The position numbers were made by a program, and so were the translations under genes. Below, in pieces: positions 1 to 7,197 of a DNA stretch of 13,142 bases. Within the stretch, counting starts at the first letter, position 1; every line of letters begins with the position of its first letter. Source of the DNA: Bacteroidota bacterium (lineage in GTDB: Bacteria; Bacteroidota; Bacteroidia; SXHM01); assembly GCA_005773695.1 (NCBI GenBank), contig SXHM01000199.1, positions 1 through 13,142 of the forward strand, written 5' to 3'. The notes below the pieces were generated by a model, which saw only the letters and a list, made by a program, of their open reading frames with translations, was not told the origin of the DNA and made no database searches.

Positions 1-1
1 A

Positions 2-442
2 CGTGGCTTTCAGGATTATCTGTTTGACGATACCTTTATGGGAAGAACCGATGCGAAAGGTGTTTTCTCACAGCAGTTTACCGAAACCGATGGTAATTTT
101 AAAGTGCCAACCGGAGTTGGACAAACAGATGACTGGTTGATTGCATTGAATTTGAAAACATCCATTCATCGCAAAATTCCGTTGAATGTTTATGCCGATT
201 TCGGAACATATAAAAATGCAGCTAATGCTTATCCGGATTCAAAAGCTATAATGATAAATGCAGGGCTTTCAGTGCCTGTAATTGCTAATGTATTTGAGAT
301 TTATTTTCCTTTGCTCAGCTCGTCTGATATAAACGACAATCTGGAACTAACTACCAAAAACTATTGGCAGCGCATTCGCTTCATAATTAATTTTAACAAC
401 ATTAATCCGTTGAAGAGAGTGAGAGCAATTAAGCCGGATTAG
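2..442 (+). CDS. C-terminal fragment of a large secreted protein, probably M1-family peptidase with barrel-like tail (5' truncated)
   Basis: The reading frame is open from base 2 and ends at TAG 440-442, so the gene starts upstream of the window; the Met at base 38 is internal. The 146 visible residues contain a D-Y-L-F-D-D start, an S-Q-Q segment, then alternating beta-like stretches (W-L-I-A-L-N-L-K, P-L-N-V-Y-A-D-F-G-T-Y, F-E-I-Y-F-P-L-L) and a final R-I-R-F-I-I-N-F. This pattern matches, from memory, the tail of long M1-family metallopeptidases of Bacteroidota, where it follows the peptidase and helical domains. The zinc motif would lie outside the window, so the peptidase assignment rests on the tail alone; a generic outer-membrane or secreted protein is the alternative. 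The toxin-antitoxin pair begins 8 bases downstream on the same strand. Confidence 0.55.
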   Translation, partial: RGFQDYLFDDTFMGRTDAKGVFSQQFTETDGNFKVPTGVGQTDDWLIALNLKTSIHRKIPLNVYADFGTYKNAANAYPDSKAIMINAGLSVPVIANVFEIYFPLLSSSDINDNLELTTKNYWQRIRFIINFNNINPLKRVRAIKPD

Positions 443-450
443 AAATTAAC

Positions 451-615
451 ATGAAATCACTTACAACGAAAAATGCTGCCCTTGGCATAGGCAGAAAATT
501 TACAGATGAAGAGTTGAGTGCATACCTGCTGAGAACAAAAGGAAGAAAAACAAAATCTGTAACCCAGATAAAGCTTGATTTGCAATTGCGCTTTGCCCAA
601 CACACAAAAAAATGA
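451..615 (+). CDS. Small basic protein, probable antitoxin of a RelE/ParE-type module
   Basis: This is a 54-codon gene starting at ATG 451 and ending at TGA 613-615. The TGA overlaps the ATG (612-614) of the following toxin gene as ATGA, the classic arrangement of translationally coupled toxin-antitoxin pairs. The protein is basic and short. It has a central acidic-helical piece (F-T-D-E-E-L-S-A-Y-L, about residues 17-26), a basic linker (R-T-K-G-R-K-T-K) and a second predicted helix (V-T-Q-I-K-L-D-L-Q-L-R-F). I do not recognise a named DNA-binding fold; with so few residues it may be mainly a toxin-binding peptide. The antitoxin role is inferred from size, order and overlap with the toxin, not from a recognised family motif. 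Confidence 0.65.
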   Translation: MKSLTTKNAALGIGRKFTDEELSAYLLRTKGRKTKSVTQIKLDLQLRFAQHTKK

Positions 616-896
616 AGATTCTTTTTAAGCCGGAGGCCGAAGAAGCTCTTTTCGAAGTTTCAAAATGGATGGAGGAGAAGAACGGACCCGGCAGCGGAAT
701 AAAATTTGCAGGGGAGTTTATTGACAGGATTGCAGAATTTGTTTTACCCGATTTTAAATATGCCCGTTGTTTTAACGATTCGCTTGCACAGCTTAACCTC
801 CGGTGCATTGCTATTAAAGATTGGGTAATAGCTTTCAAACAAACCAAAACCGAATTTGTAGTCCATTACATTATTTATGGACCGGGCTTAAAATAG
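612..896 (+). CDS. RelE/ParE-superfamily toxin of a type II toxin-antitoxin system
   Basis: The 94-residue protein has the length and layout of the RelE/ParE fold: a first strand (K-I-L-F-K-P), helix 1 starting at A-E-E-A (about 9-22), a G-P-G-S-G-I turn (25-30), helix 2 (31-44) and C-terminal strands with W-V-I-A-F-K (71-76) and V-H-Y-I-I-Y-G (84-90). Members of this superfamily either cleave mRNA on the ribosome or poison gyrase; which applies here cannot be told from sequence alone. Translation is probably coupled to the upstream 54-codon gene through ATGA at 612-615. The gene ends at TAG 894-896 and converges on the acylase gene, whose stop lies 9 bases further on. A reverse-strand open frame across the same bases (500-847) is a shadow. 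Confidence 0.75.
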   Translation: MKILFKPEAEEALFEVSKWMEEKNGPGSGIKFAGEFIDRIAEFVLPDFKYARCFNDSLAQLNLRCIAIKDWVIAFKQTKTEFVVHYIIYGPGLK

Positions 897-905
897 CTTT
901 TCAGG

Positions 906-3005
906 TTACTCCGGATGATAAATCCGCTCAGCACTTTTATAAACATCCTCCTTTTTGAGCGACATTTTTTTCATACGATGTTCCGAGAACAAAGGCATCT
1001 GGTCAGTATAGTGTTTGCTGCCCGGCATACTGGATGCGCCAAAAGCATTTATAGATTCAATCTGCGGTCCTTCTTTGGTAAACTGCACTAACTGAACATA
1101 ACCGTCACCGGCTTTCATGCGGATGCGCCCATCGGGTAAAATATCTCCGAACACAGCACGTATAGCATCAGGTCCCCCGTTAATTCCGTAAAATTTTCCT
1201 GCACGTTCCAGCACCTGAACTTTACCAGTAGTAACATCAATGGTTCCAAAGTGTTTGATTAAATGCTCTTTTGACTCACGGATGCAGGCAACTGCCAGTT
1301 CTTCCATTTTAGAATCATCTTTTTCAACACCATGTCTGCGTTCATTTGGTCCTTGCAATAAACGATAAATTGAAAAAAGAAAAACAGGAAAATTGCGGTC
1401 AAGTGTATCTGCGGTTCGGTCAAATTTTTTGATTTTCATAATGGCATCAGCTATGTCAGGATATTTTGCTGTATCCAACTGAAAGAATTTATCCATCCAG
1501 AAATCGCCTTTAAATGTTGTTCGTTTCGGAAAAGTATGGTCATATTTCAGGTCTTTAAAATTCTGATAACTCAACGTTGAGTTTGCAAACTTCTCATTCA
1601 TAATCTCTTCAAAACGAAGGCTGCGGTTGTTATAGGTTTCATGATAACCAATTCCGGGATTGAATTGAGGAAGCGTACAATTACCATCATCGCAGGTAGC
1701 TTCATAACCTGCATTGTTGGTGTTGAATACATAGCCGCAATCAGGATTCAGAAAATGTGCAAGGCTGTCAATAGGCAGGTATTTTTTATCCCACAGAGTT
1801 GCCGAGGTATCGCCAGGTAAAACTTTTTTCCAGTTGTAATGCCTGTCGCGGTGAGGTATTAAACCATTGGCGACAAAAAAGATGGTATCATTTTTATCTG
1901 CGTAAGTAATATTCTGACGCGATAGTCCCTGAACATCCAGCGCTTTTTTGAACTCAGAAAAGTTGCGTGCTTTGTTCATGCGAAACCATTGTACTGATGG
2001 TTTTATTTCCAGCAATGCCGGCATGCGTAATGCAAAAACTCCGTTGTCGTTTTTCATGGTGGGGCCATAAACGCTGGTCCAGTATTTTTTGCGCACATGC
2101 AGTTTAAAGTTTTTCTTTTTGCCCAGCGCTACAATCAGTTTTGCACGATGCGTTTCTAATTTCTTCCAGCCACCATCAAATTTGTACCAATTCTTTTTCT
2201 TCGGGTGCATGTTTAGTTTGTAAACATCAATTTCATCAAGCTGTCCGGTAGTATGTCCCCATCCTAAGTTCTCGTTGGTGCCCAGAAAAATGGTTGCCGA
2301 ACCATGAAACAGGGCACCTATAATATTCCATCCTTCTTCGCTGCACACATGCGCCTCGTACCAAGAGAGTAAACCTTCAATCGGTTGATGCGCATTTACT
2401 GCAAGAAAAGTATTTCCTGTTTCTGTTTTTGTACCGTGAAATGCAAAAGCATTTGATCCAATGCCGTCTTCGGGTTTGGTCATGTCTTTAATAATGCGCC
2501 CGTCCACCATTTTTGTTACGGTGCCCTGCACACCGCCCATCAGCGCCATGCCCAGCATGTAGCCCTGCACAATATGCTGCGGAGTTATAGGCAGTAATTT
2601 TTTATCCCACAATTTTTCTGGGTGCTTTGATAAATAGGCATTGGCTCCTGCTGCATAGCCTTCCAGCACACGCTTGAAATCATCGGGTATTTCTTTTTCG
2701 TAATGTTCTTCTACATAGGTTGATGTACCAAGAAACTGAACAGCAAAATCTATTTTCGCGCCTTCCATTCCCAGGCGTTTGCCCAACAAACCTTTTATTG
2801 CACTCAGTAAATATTGTGAGTTGCTGCTGTCATCTTCTGCTGTAGCCCAGGCAAGTCCAAAAGCAGCTTCAGCATCGGTCTTGCCGAAAATATGCGGCAC
2901 CCCAAAACTGTCGCGCACAATTTCAATGTTTTTGGTGTTGATAGTTTGCGCTGAAATAAAAAAAGAAGATAAAAAGCAAACTGCAAGTGCTAAAGAATGG
3001 CGCAT
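906..3005 (-). CDS. Penicillin acylase-family Ntn hydrolase (PvdQ/AHL-acylase-like), periplasmic
   Basis: This 699-residue protein has a Sec signal peptide (hydrophobic residues about 4-19, likely cleavage after I-S-A) and the usual acylase layout of alpha chain, spacer and beta chain. The likely autocatalytic site and N-terminal nucleophile is Ser184 in G-S-N-A-F-A. His206 in N-A-H-Q-P falls at beta-chain position 23, matching the conserved His of PvdQ-type acylases. The G-W-G-H-T-T segment (248-253) and the N-T-N-N segment (428-431) are candidates for the oxyanion-hole backbone and Asn. The C-terminal G-D-G-Y-V-Q and S-S-M-P-G-S-K-H-Y blocks are typical of the family. Known members hydrolyse amide bonds of beta-lactams, acyl-homoserine lactones or siderophore precursors. 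The substrate here is unknown; no siderophore or quorum-sensing gene is nearby. The start at 3005 gives the complete signal peptide. Confidence 0.88.
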   Translation of the reverse strand: MRHSLALAVCFLSSFFISAQTINTKNIEIVRDSFGVPHIFGKTDAEAAFGLAWATAEDDSSNSQYLLSAIKGLLGKRLGMEGAKIDFAVQFLGTSTYVEEHYEKEIPDDFKRVLEGYAAGANAYLSKHPEKLWDKKLLPITPQHIVQGYMLGMALMGGVQGTVTKMVDGRIIKDMTKPEDGIGSNAFAFHGTKTETGNTFLAVNAHQPIEGLLSWYEAHVCSEEGWNIIGALFHGSATIFLGTNENLGWGHTTGQLDEIDVYKLNMHPKKKNWYKFDGGWKKLETHRAKLIVALGKKKNFKLHVRKKYWTSVYGPTMKNDNGVFALRMPALLEIKPSVQWFRMNKARNFSEFKKALDVQGLSRQNITYADKNDTIFFVANGLIPHRDRHYNWKKVLPGDTSATLWDKKYLPIDSLAHFLNPDCGYVFNTNNAGYEATCDDGNCTLPQFNPGIGYHETYNNRSLRFEEIMNEKFANSTLSYQNFKDLKYDHTFPKRTTFKGDFWMDKFFQLDTAKYPDIADAIMKIKKFDRTADTLDRNFPVFLFSIYRLLQGPNERRHGVEKDDSKMEELAVACIRESKEHLIKHFGTIDVTTGKVQVLERAGKFYGINGGPDAIRAVFGDILPDGRIRMKAGDGYVQLVQFTKEGPQIESINAFGASSMPGSKHYTDQMPLFSEHRMKKMSLKKEDVYKSAERIYHPE

Positions 3006-3405
3006 AAGAAAAGATTATTTAGGTGTCGAAAATAGGGTAAATCAGAAAGCAAATGACAGGTAAGTGAAGTGGATTTTCTCAGCAAGCGGTACAAAAGGGC
3101 ATCATCTGATATTTAAAAAATCGCGCTGCGCACGATTAAATCAATGAAAAGGAAACGTTTATGCAAAATGCGCAGAGTGCAAGCCGCTTTTTTGCGTGGG
3201 GAATGTATGTGCCAAAGGCGAGACAAATCACTATTTTGCTTGGGGTGGGTGAAATGAAGGAGCTAACGTTTTGCTTTTTAAGCAGTTCACGATTTCGAGG
3301 CATAAAACTGTGAACCTGAAAGTAAGTTTGATTGAAGTTCTTTCGGGCAAATCTGCAACATATTTAACAACGTAAAATAATAACTTGACTACTTAATAGT
3401 TGCCT
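3006..3405. other. 400-base intergenic stretch without a convincing gene
   Basis: This stretch lies between the start of the acylase gene and the stop of the DUF4056-type gene, so it must hold the acylase promoter. The longest frame I noticed in the middle is a 37-codon frame from ATG 3144, rich in Arg and Cys and without a recognisable domain; I do not call it a gene. An inverted pair GTTCAC (about 3285-3290) and GTGAAC (about 3311-3316) could close a loop of about 20 bases. The 3150-3280 part has a more G-rich look than its surroundings and could be a degraded gene or a dispersed noncoding repeat, but I cannot show copies. Confidence 0.5.
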
Positions 3406-4485
3406 CTAATAGCGCGACACATGCAACTCATCTTCAATCCATTCAATAATGGCGGGAAAATCTTTTTGGGTAACTTCTTTTTTCGTTTTGGTTTTAAAGA
3501 TTTTCTTCAGCGGAATTTTAGCTATTGGTTTAATTCGTATGCTGAATAAATCATTCAGTACCAATCCCCCTTCTGTGTATTCGGGCACATCGAGCAAACA
3601 CACGTTGGCAGGGGTGTTAAAAAAACAATCGTGGTCGGGCACCAGCCACGGAGTTATTTCGCAATACGCTTTTGTATTATGCACCACCAGAAACTTTTTA
3701 CTGGGCAGCGAAACACGTTTCCACCAAACATTAAGCACATTATCCATAGCCGCTTTGGTATCGTCTTCGGTAGTTACGGTACCCAGCTTTTTAAGATACT
3801 CCTGTATAACAATGTCCACTTCTTCTTCATATAAACCGTTGCGCTCAATAGCCCAGCGCCCAACGTAGGTACCTAATAAATTAGAGTACAAATCTTCAGG
3901 CGAAAAAGCCGACTGACGCTCGTGTATGGGGTAATGTGTAGGCACACCAAAATACGTGCGTATCTCGTGCCACACCGCCAGCTCATAGGTAATGCGCTGC
4001 GCAAGTATAAGTATATCAGACGAAGACAGTTCGCGGCCTTGAAGCGCAAACTCAATTATCCGTTTGCCCGCTTCATTTTTAGTTTTAAGCGCAAAATTTT
4101 TACCGCTGTTCTTTACCATTTCTGCTGCAAAATAGGCCACCACATCGGCATTGTCGCGCAAATGACCAATGTCAATAAAGCCCCCATCGCGGGTATAAAT
4201 AATACCGTTTACCTCGCCATCACCCCCGTAAAACTTATGCTTACCCAGTTTCTCGCTGCTGGTGGTGTAGCCCATCTTTGCCGGAAAACCAAACACCGGA
4301 AGGTTGTAGCCAAAAACACAACAGGGGCGTATCATCCGTCCGAAAGGCTCTACTTCTATGCCTTTCAGCGATTGTTCAATCTCCTGTGCCTGTGCAAAAT
4401 TGCAGTGCAGTGCAACAATAAAAATCACCATTGCTGTTGTAAGCATTGTAGTTTCACATTGTTTTTGCGCTGCCTGTAGTACCAT
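3406..4485 (-). CDS. DUF4056-type secreted protein of unknown function
   Basis: The 359-residue protein begins with a signal peptide (hydrophobic T-A-M-V-I-F-I-V-A-L, cleavage probably after A-Q-A near residue 33). A start at Met14 is possible but would leave no positive charge before the hydrophobic core, so I keep 4485. Conserved-looking motifs are R-P-C-C (53-56), G-F-I-D-I-G-H-L-R-D (102-111), W-H-E (172-174) and F-S-P-E-D-L-Y-S-N (194-202). From memory these resemble the DUF4056 family, found in Bacteroidota and Gammaproteobacteria. The His, Glu, Asp and paired Cys residues suggest a metal site or hydrolytic activity, but that is inference. It is transcribed alone, with divergent transcription of the next gene 118 bases away. 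Confidence 0.65.
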   Translation of the reverse strand: MVLQAAQKQCETTMLTTAMVIFIVALHCNFAQAQEIEQSLKGIEVEPFGRMIRPCCVFGYNLPVFGFPAKMGYTTSSEKLGKHKFYGGDGEVNGIIYTRDGGFIDIGHLRDNADVVAYFAAEMVKNSGKNFALKTKNEAGKRIIEFALQGRELSSSDILILAQRITYELAVWHEIRTYFGVPTHYPIHERQSAFSPEDLYSNLLGTYVGRWAIERNGLYEEEVDIVIQEYLKKLGTVTTEDDTKAAMDNVLNVWWKRVSLPSKKFLVVHNTKAYCEITPWLVPDHDCFFNTPANVCLLDVPEYTEGGLVLNDLFSIRIKPIAKIPLKKIFKTKTKKEVTQKDFPAIIEWIEDELHVSRY

Positions 4486-4603
4486 TTTTTTAAGGGATGC
4501 AAAGGTATCATATTAAAGCCTTTGGTATTAGCGCATTTTTATATTACAAATTCTTACCGGTTAGTTAAAACGCTATTATTACAACATAATTCATCATATA
4601 ACT

Positions 4604-5398
4604 ATGAAAAACAATCTTCTGCTTTTAGTCACAAAACACAGGATTTTAAATGCATATCCGGCACTCTTCTTCGTATTCATATTATTAAACGCTCACAACC
4701 TGAATGCCCAAACATGCCTGGTAAAATCTTTTATAAAAATTTATTACGACAGTGCCGACACAACACAATATACCTACGCCAAAAAAACACGCCTGCTTAG
4801 CGATTTAACCTATGCACTTGACGGAGGAGGAGGCTACGTTACTGAATCGCGCAGTTATGAAAACGGTTTGCTTTCCGTTATAAATGAAGGAGTTTTTTCG
4901 CACAGGTATGAATACAATGAAAATAAACAGCTTACAAAAATCAATGATTATGATGATCTGGGTGTAACTAATTTTTATCAGGAATATACGTTTGATGAAC
5001 AAAACAGATTAGTAAAACATGCCTATTATGAAAAATATAACTATCAGGAATACGTAGCAACTACCTTTAGTACCTATCGGTATGAGGGCGATAAAAAAGT
5101 AATCATGGAAGAGTACCATGATTTTCATGACGAAATGAAAACACCGCAGTATACCTACGTTACCGAGTACAGCGATAAACTAAATCCATTCTATCAGCCC
5201 GTTGCATTTCCTGATGTGAGCCAGAAATATTTAGCAGAAAAGGAAGTTATAACACAATTTGACTGAACCATCGTTGACGACTATTCTTACACCCGCACCT
5301 GCACCTATAACAAAGAGGGCTATCCGCTTGAGTGTACTATCAATTTTATGGATGGTACGCTGATGAATAAAGAAAAATACACCTACGATTGTAAGTAA
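4604..5398 (+). pseudogene. YD/RHS-like repeat secreted protein interrupted by an in-frame TGA
   Basis: Translation from ATG 4604 gives a signal peptide (L-F-F-V-F-I-L-L then N-L-N-A-Q, cleavage near residue 36) and 220 residues up to TGA 5264-5266. The same frame then stays open for 43 more codons to TAA 5396-5398. Both sides of the TGA carry the same kind of repeat: Y-E-Y-N-E-N-K-Q-L, Y-T-F-D-E-Q-N-R-L and Y-R-Y-E-G-D-K-K-V before it, T-C-T-Y-N-K-E-G-Y-P-L and Y-T-Y-D-C-K after it. This is the YD/RHS-like pattern common in small secreted Bacteroidota proteins of unknown role. The stop therefore looks like a nonsense change (for example TGG to TGA) in a 264-residue protein, leaving a product lacking its last repeats. 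It may still yield a shortened exported protein. The frame ends 1 base before the convergent rlmF stop. Confidence 0.7.
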
Positions 5399-5399
5399 T

Positions 5400-6353
5400 C
5401 TAAACCCGCTCTGTTCCCCCTCCTTCCTTCAAAGAAGGGGCCAGGGGGTGGTAGCTCCACGCCACTATTCTGCTGCTCTTGTTACCCTGTGTCATGGCAA
5501 TGGTTTTTACTTCCGTTGCCTGCACTTTTGCAAGTGCATCGTAAATGCTGTTAAGGCTTGCCTGTTTGGCAACCAGTGTGGTAAACCACCTGCATTGTGT
5601 GGCAAACTCTTTGCTTTCCGTAATCATGGTACGGATAAATTTTACTTCACCGCCATCGCACCACAACTCATTGTTGGTGCCACCAAAATTAAGGTCAGGC
5701 GTATTTATTTTGCGACCCTTCAGGTTACTCAGTTTGCGCAGCGAACCCTCGCGTGCTTCTGCTGCCGATGCATGAAAAGGAGGGTTGCACAGCGTAACAG
5801 CAAACACCTCGCCTTTATGAATAATGCCTTTAAAAACAGAATTGCTGTTCACTTGCAAACGCAACTCAACATTGGCCTTCAGTAGGGGATTAAGTTTTAC
5901 AATAGCATTGGCTGCATCAATTGCCCGGGGGTCGGTATCGGTGCCTGTAAAACTCCATTTGTATTCATAACTGCCTATGATGGGGTAAATAACATTTGCC
6001 CCCGTACCTATGTCAAGACATCTTATGCTTTTGCCTGTGGGTACTGTTCCGTTATTGCCTGCCGCCAGCAAATCGGCAATATGGTGTATATAATCTGCTC
6101 GTCCCGGTACGGGCGGAATTAAATATGAATCGGGAAAGTTCCAGTGTGCAATGTTATAATAGTGTTTCAGCAATGCCCTGTTCAGCATTTTTACCGCAGC
6201 TGCATTAAAGAAATCAATACTGGTATCACCAAAAGAATTTACAATAACAAAGGGCCTCAGCTCCGGAAAACTTTTGGTCAGCAATTCAAAATCATAACGC
6301 TCGCGGTGCCGGTTGCGCGGATGCAGTTCTGTTTTTTTATAAGGGTGTTTCAT
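5400..6353 (-). CDS. rlmF: 23S rRNA (adenine(1618)-N(6))-methyltransferase RlmF
   Basis: The 317-residue protein matches the RlmF/YbiN family, which methylates N6 of A1618 (E. coli numbering) in 23S rRNA using S-adenosylmethionine. Visible signatures are the basic N-terminus with H-P-R-N-R-H (11-16), F-G-D-T-S-I-D-F (41-48), W-N-F-P-D-S-Y-L-I-P-P-V-P-G-R-A-D-Y (71-88), the SAM-binding loop L-D-I-G-T-G-A-N (113-120), the N6-methylase active-site motif N-P-P-F-H (190-194) and the G-G-E-V-K-F-I segment (234-240). The family normally ends soon after S-R-I-V-A-W-S-Y (294-301). Here the last 16 residues (H-P-L-A-P-S-L-K-E-G-G-G and four more) are translated from a palindromic repeat, so this tail looks acquired. 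The gene follows the beta-barrel gene by 56 bases on the same strand and may be cotranscribed with it. Confidence 0.93.
   Translation of the reverse strand: MKHPYKKTELHPRNRHRERYDFELLTKSFPELRPFVIVNSFGDTSIDFFNAAAVKMLNRALLKHYYNIAHWNFPDSYLIPPVPGRADYIHHIADLLAAGNNGTVPTGKSIRCLDIGTGANVIYPIIGSYEYKWSFTGTDTDPRAIDAANAIVKLNPLLKANVELRLQVNSNSVFKGIIHKGEVFAVTLCNPPFHASAAEAREGSLRKLSNLKGRKINTPDLNFGGTNNELWCDGGEVKFIRTMITESKEFATQCRWFTTLVAKQASLNSIYDALAKVQATEVKTIAMTQGNKSSRIVAWSYHPLAPSLKEGGGTERV
5414..5450. repeat. REP-like palindromic element inside the 3' end of rlmF
   Basis: The arms CCCCC (5416-5420) and GGGGG (5444-5448) flank an inner stem CCTTC (5426-5430), loop AAA (5431-5433) and GAAGG (5434-5438). Adding T-A at 5421/5443 and G-T wobbles at 5424-5425 with 5439-5440 gives about 13 pairs with one small internal loop. 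It lacks a T-run on either side, so it is not a standard intrinsic terminator, though it sits where two convergent genes end. From memory, C/G-rich elements built around CCTTCTTTGAAGG are dispersed repeats in many Bacteroidota genomes and, when translated, give P-L-A-P-S-L-K-E-G-G. Copy number cannot be judged from this window. Confidence 0.65.
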
Positions 6354-6409
6354 TTATAAAACCAGATAGTCAGCTTAAAGTTCGCTATTTGCCTGTTGCC
6401 TTACTTCTG

Positions 6410-7126
6410 TTACTGCTTTTTTCCGAAATAGAACAGCAAACCGCAACCCCAGCCATTGGTTTTAGTCTTTCTGTTGCCGTTATAGCTGGCAAGCTGGTTG
6501 TCCATAGTATTATAAAAATCAAAGCCCGAACCTAAATCGTAATACCCGAAAACACGCATACCACTGTTCCACTCAGCTGTAAAAGGAATATTGAACCCTG
6601 CCTGCGCACGACCAATAAAGGAGTATCCTCTGAAAATATTAACACCTGCATCAGGCGGATGACCTATATTTTCGGTGATACCTGTTGGCAGGTCTCCATA
6701 TAGTTTGGTATTTCCGCTAAAAGAATTGGCAATAACCTGTGCGCCAACAAACAGAAAAGGAACGGGTACATAATTTACACCCAAAATAAACGCTATATCG
6801 TTGGTTTTAGCATTAACAGAACCACCTGCAGCTGACTTTACATTGTTTAAAGAAAAAGAGTAGGCCAGACCTCCTTCAATTTCTATTTTGCTTTTGCGGA
6901 TAAGGTAGCGCAGTTGAAAACCATAGCTTGGCGTACTGCCTAATGTAGTGGTTAACTGAGCAGAATCTGAAACAGCTTTCAGATAGTCAACAAGTCCGGC
7001 ACGGTTGTAAACCGTAAACGAAGCACCAACTTCTACTGCTTTAATAACATCCTGTGCACTGCTATAACTGATGCTTGATATTAAAGCTGTCAGTATTACA
7101 AAAACATGTTGTTGAATATAATTCAT
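6410..7126 (-). CDS. Outer-membrane beta-barrel protein of unknown function
   Basis: This 238-residue protein has a signal peptide (V-F-V-I-L-T-A-L-I core, likely cleavage after S-S-A at residue 24). The mature chain begins with V-E-V-G-A-S-F-T-V-Y and alternates polar and hydrophobic residues throughout. Glycine- and aromatic-rich strands such as I-E-G-G-L-A-Y-S-F-S, I-A-F-I-L-G-V-N-Y-V-P-V and S-F-I-G-R-A-Q-A-G-F-N-I follow, and it ends in a strand G-L-L-F-Y-F-G close to the C-terminus. This is the look of a small 8- to 10-stranded porin-like outer-membrane protein. No ligand or function is evident. It sits between the helicase (71 bases upstream) and rlmF (56 bases downstream), both on the same strand. 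An inverted repeat at 7159-7174 lies just upstream. Confidence 0.75.
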   Translation of the reverse strand: MNYIQQHVFVILTALISSISYSSAQDVIKAVEVGASFTVYNRAGLVDYLKAVSDSAQLTTTLGSTPSYGFQLRYLIRKSKIEIEGGLAYSFSLNNVKSAAGGSVNAKTNDIAFILGVNYVPVPFLFVGAQVIANSFSGNTKLYGDLPTGITENIGHPPDAGVNIFRGYSFIGRAQAGFNIPFTAEWNSGMRVFGYYDLGSGFDFYNTMDNQLASYNGNRKTKTNGWGCGLLFYFGKKQ

Positions 7127-7158
7127 AAATAATTATTAAGGTGGCGAAAGTAATGTAT

Positions 7159-7174
7159 TTACTTCTGTAAGTAA
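7159..7174. promoter_or_regulatory. Perfect 6-bp inverted repeat upstream of the beta-barrel gene
   Basis: TTACTT (7159-7164) and AAGTAA (7169-7174) form a perfect inverted repeat around CTGT, 32-48 bases before the ATG at 7126 and downstream of the helicase stop. It could be an operator half-site pair, part of the promoter region or a weak transcript-end hairpin. On the minus strand TACTTTCG (one mismatch to the Bacteroidota -7 box TAnnTTTG) lies close by and TTTG lies about 24 bases before it, a longer spacing than usual. Confidence 0.25.
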
Positions 7175-7197
7175 TTCAAACTAAATAATGACGGGAA

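Noticed and set aside
500..847. Open frame of 115 codons on the minus strand over the toxin gene
   Set aside because: It lies antisense to the toxin-antitoxin pair, has no recognisable domain, and the plus-strand pair explains the region better.
3144..3257. 37-codon frame starting at ATG 3144
   Set aside because: Too short, with Arg/Cys-rich composition unlike the neighbouring proteins and no recognisable domain or linked gene.
3449..4479. Several plus-strand open frames (3449-3868, 3631-3834, 3922-4479) antisense to the DUF4056-type gene
   Set aside because: The minus-strand frame has a signal peptide and family motifs over its full length; the plus-strand frames are compositionally odd shadows.
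5264..5266. TGA recoded as an amino acid (Trp or selenocysteine) in the YD-repeat gene
   Set aside because: TGA ends other genes in the window normally, TGG is used for Trp, and I see no strong hairpin directly after the TGA; a nonsense mutation or sequence error is simpler.
5414..5450. Hairpin at the convergent gene ends as an intrinsic terminator
   Set aside because: There is no T-run after the stem in either direction and it lies inside rlmF coding sequence, so a REP-like repeat fits better, though it might still influence 3' ends.
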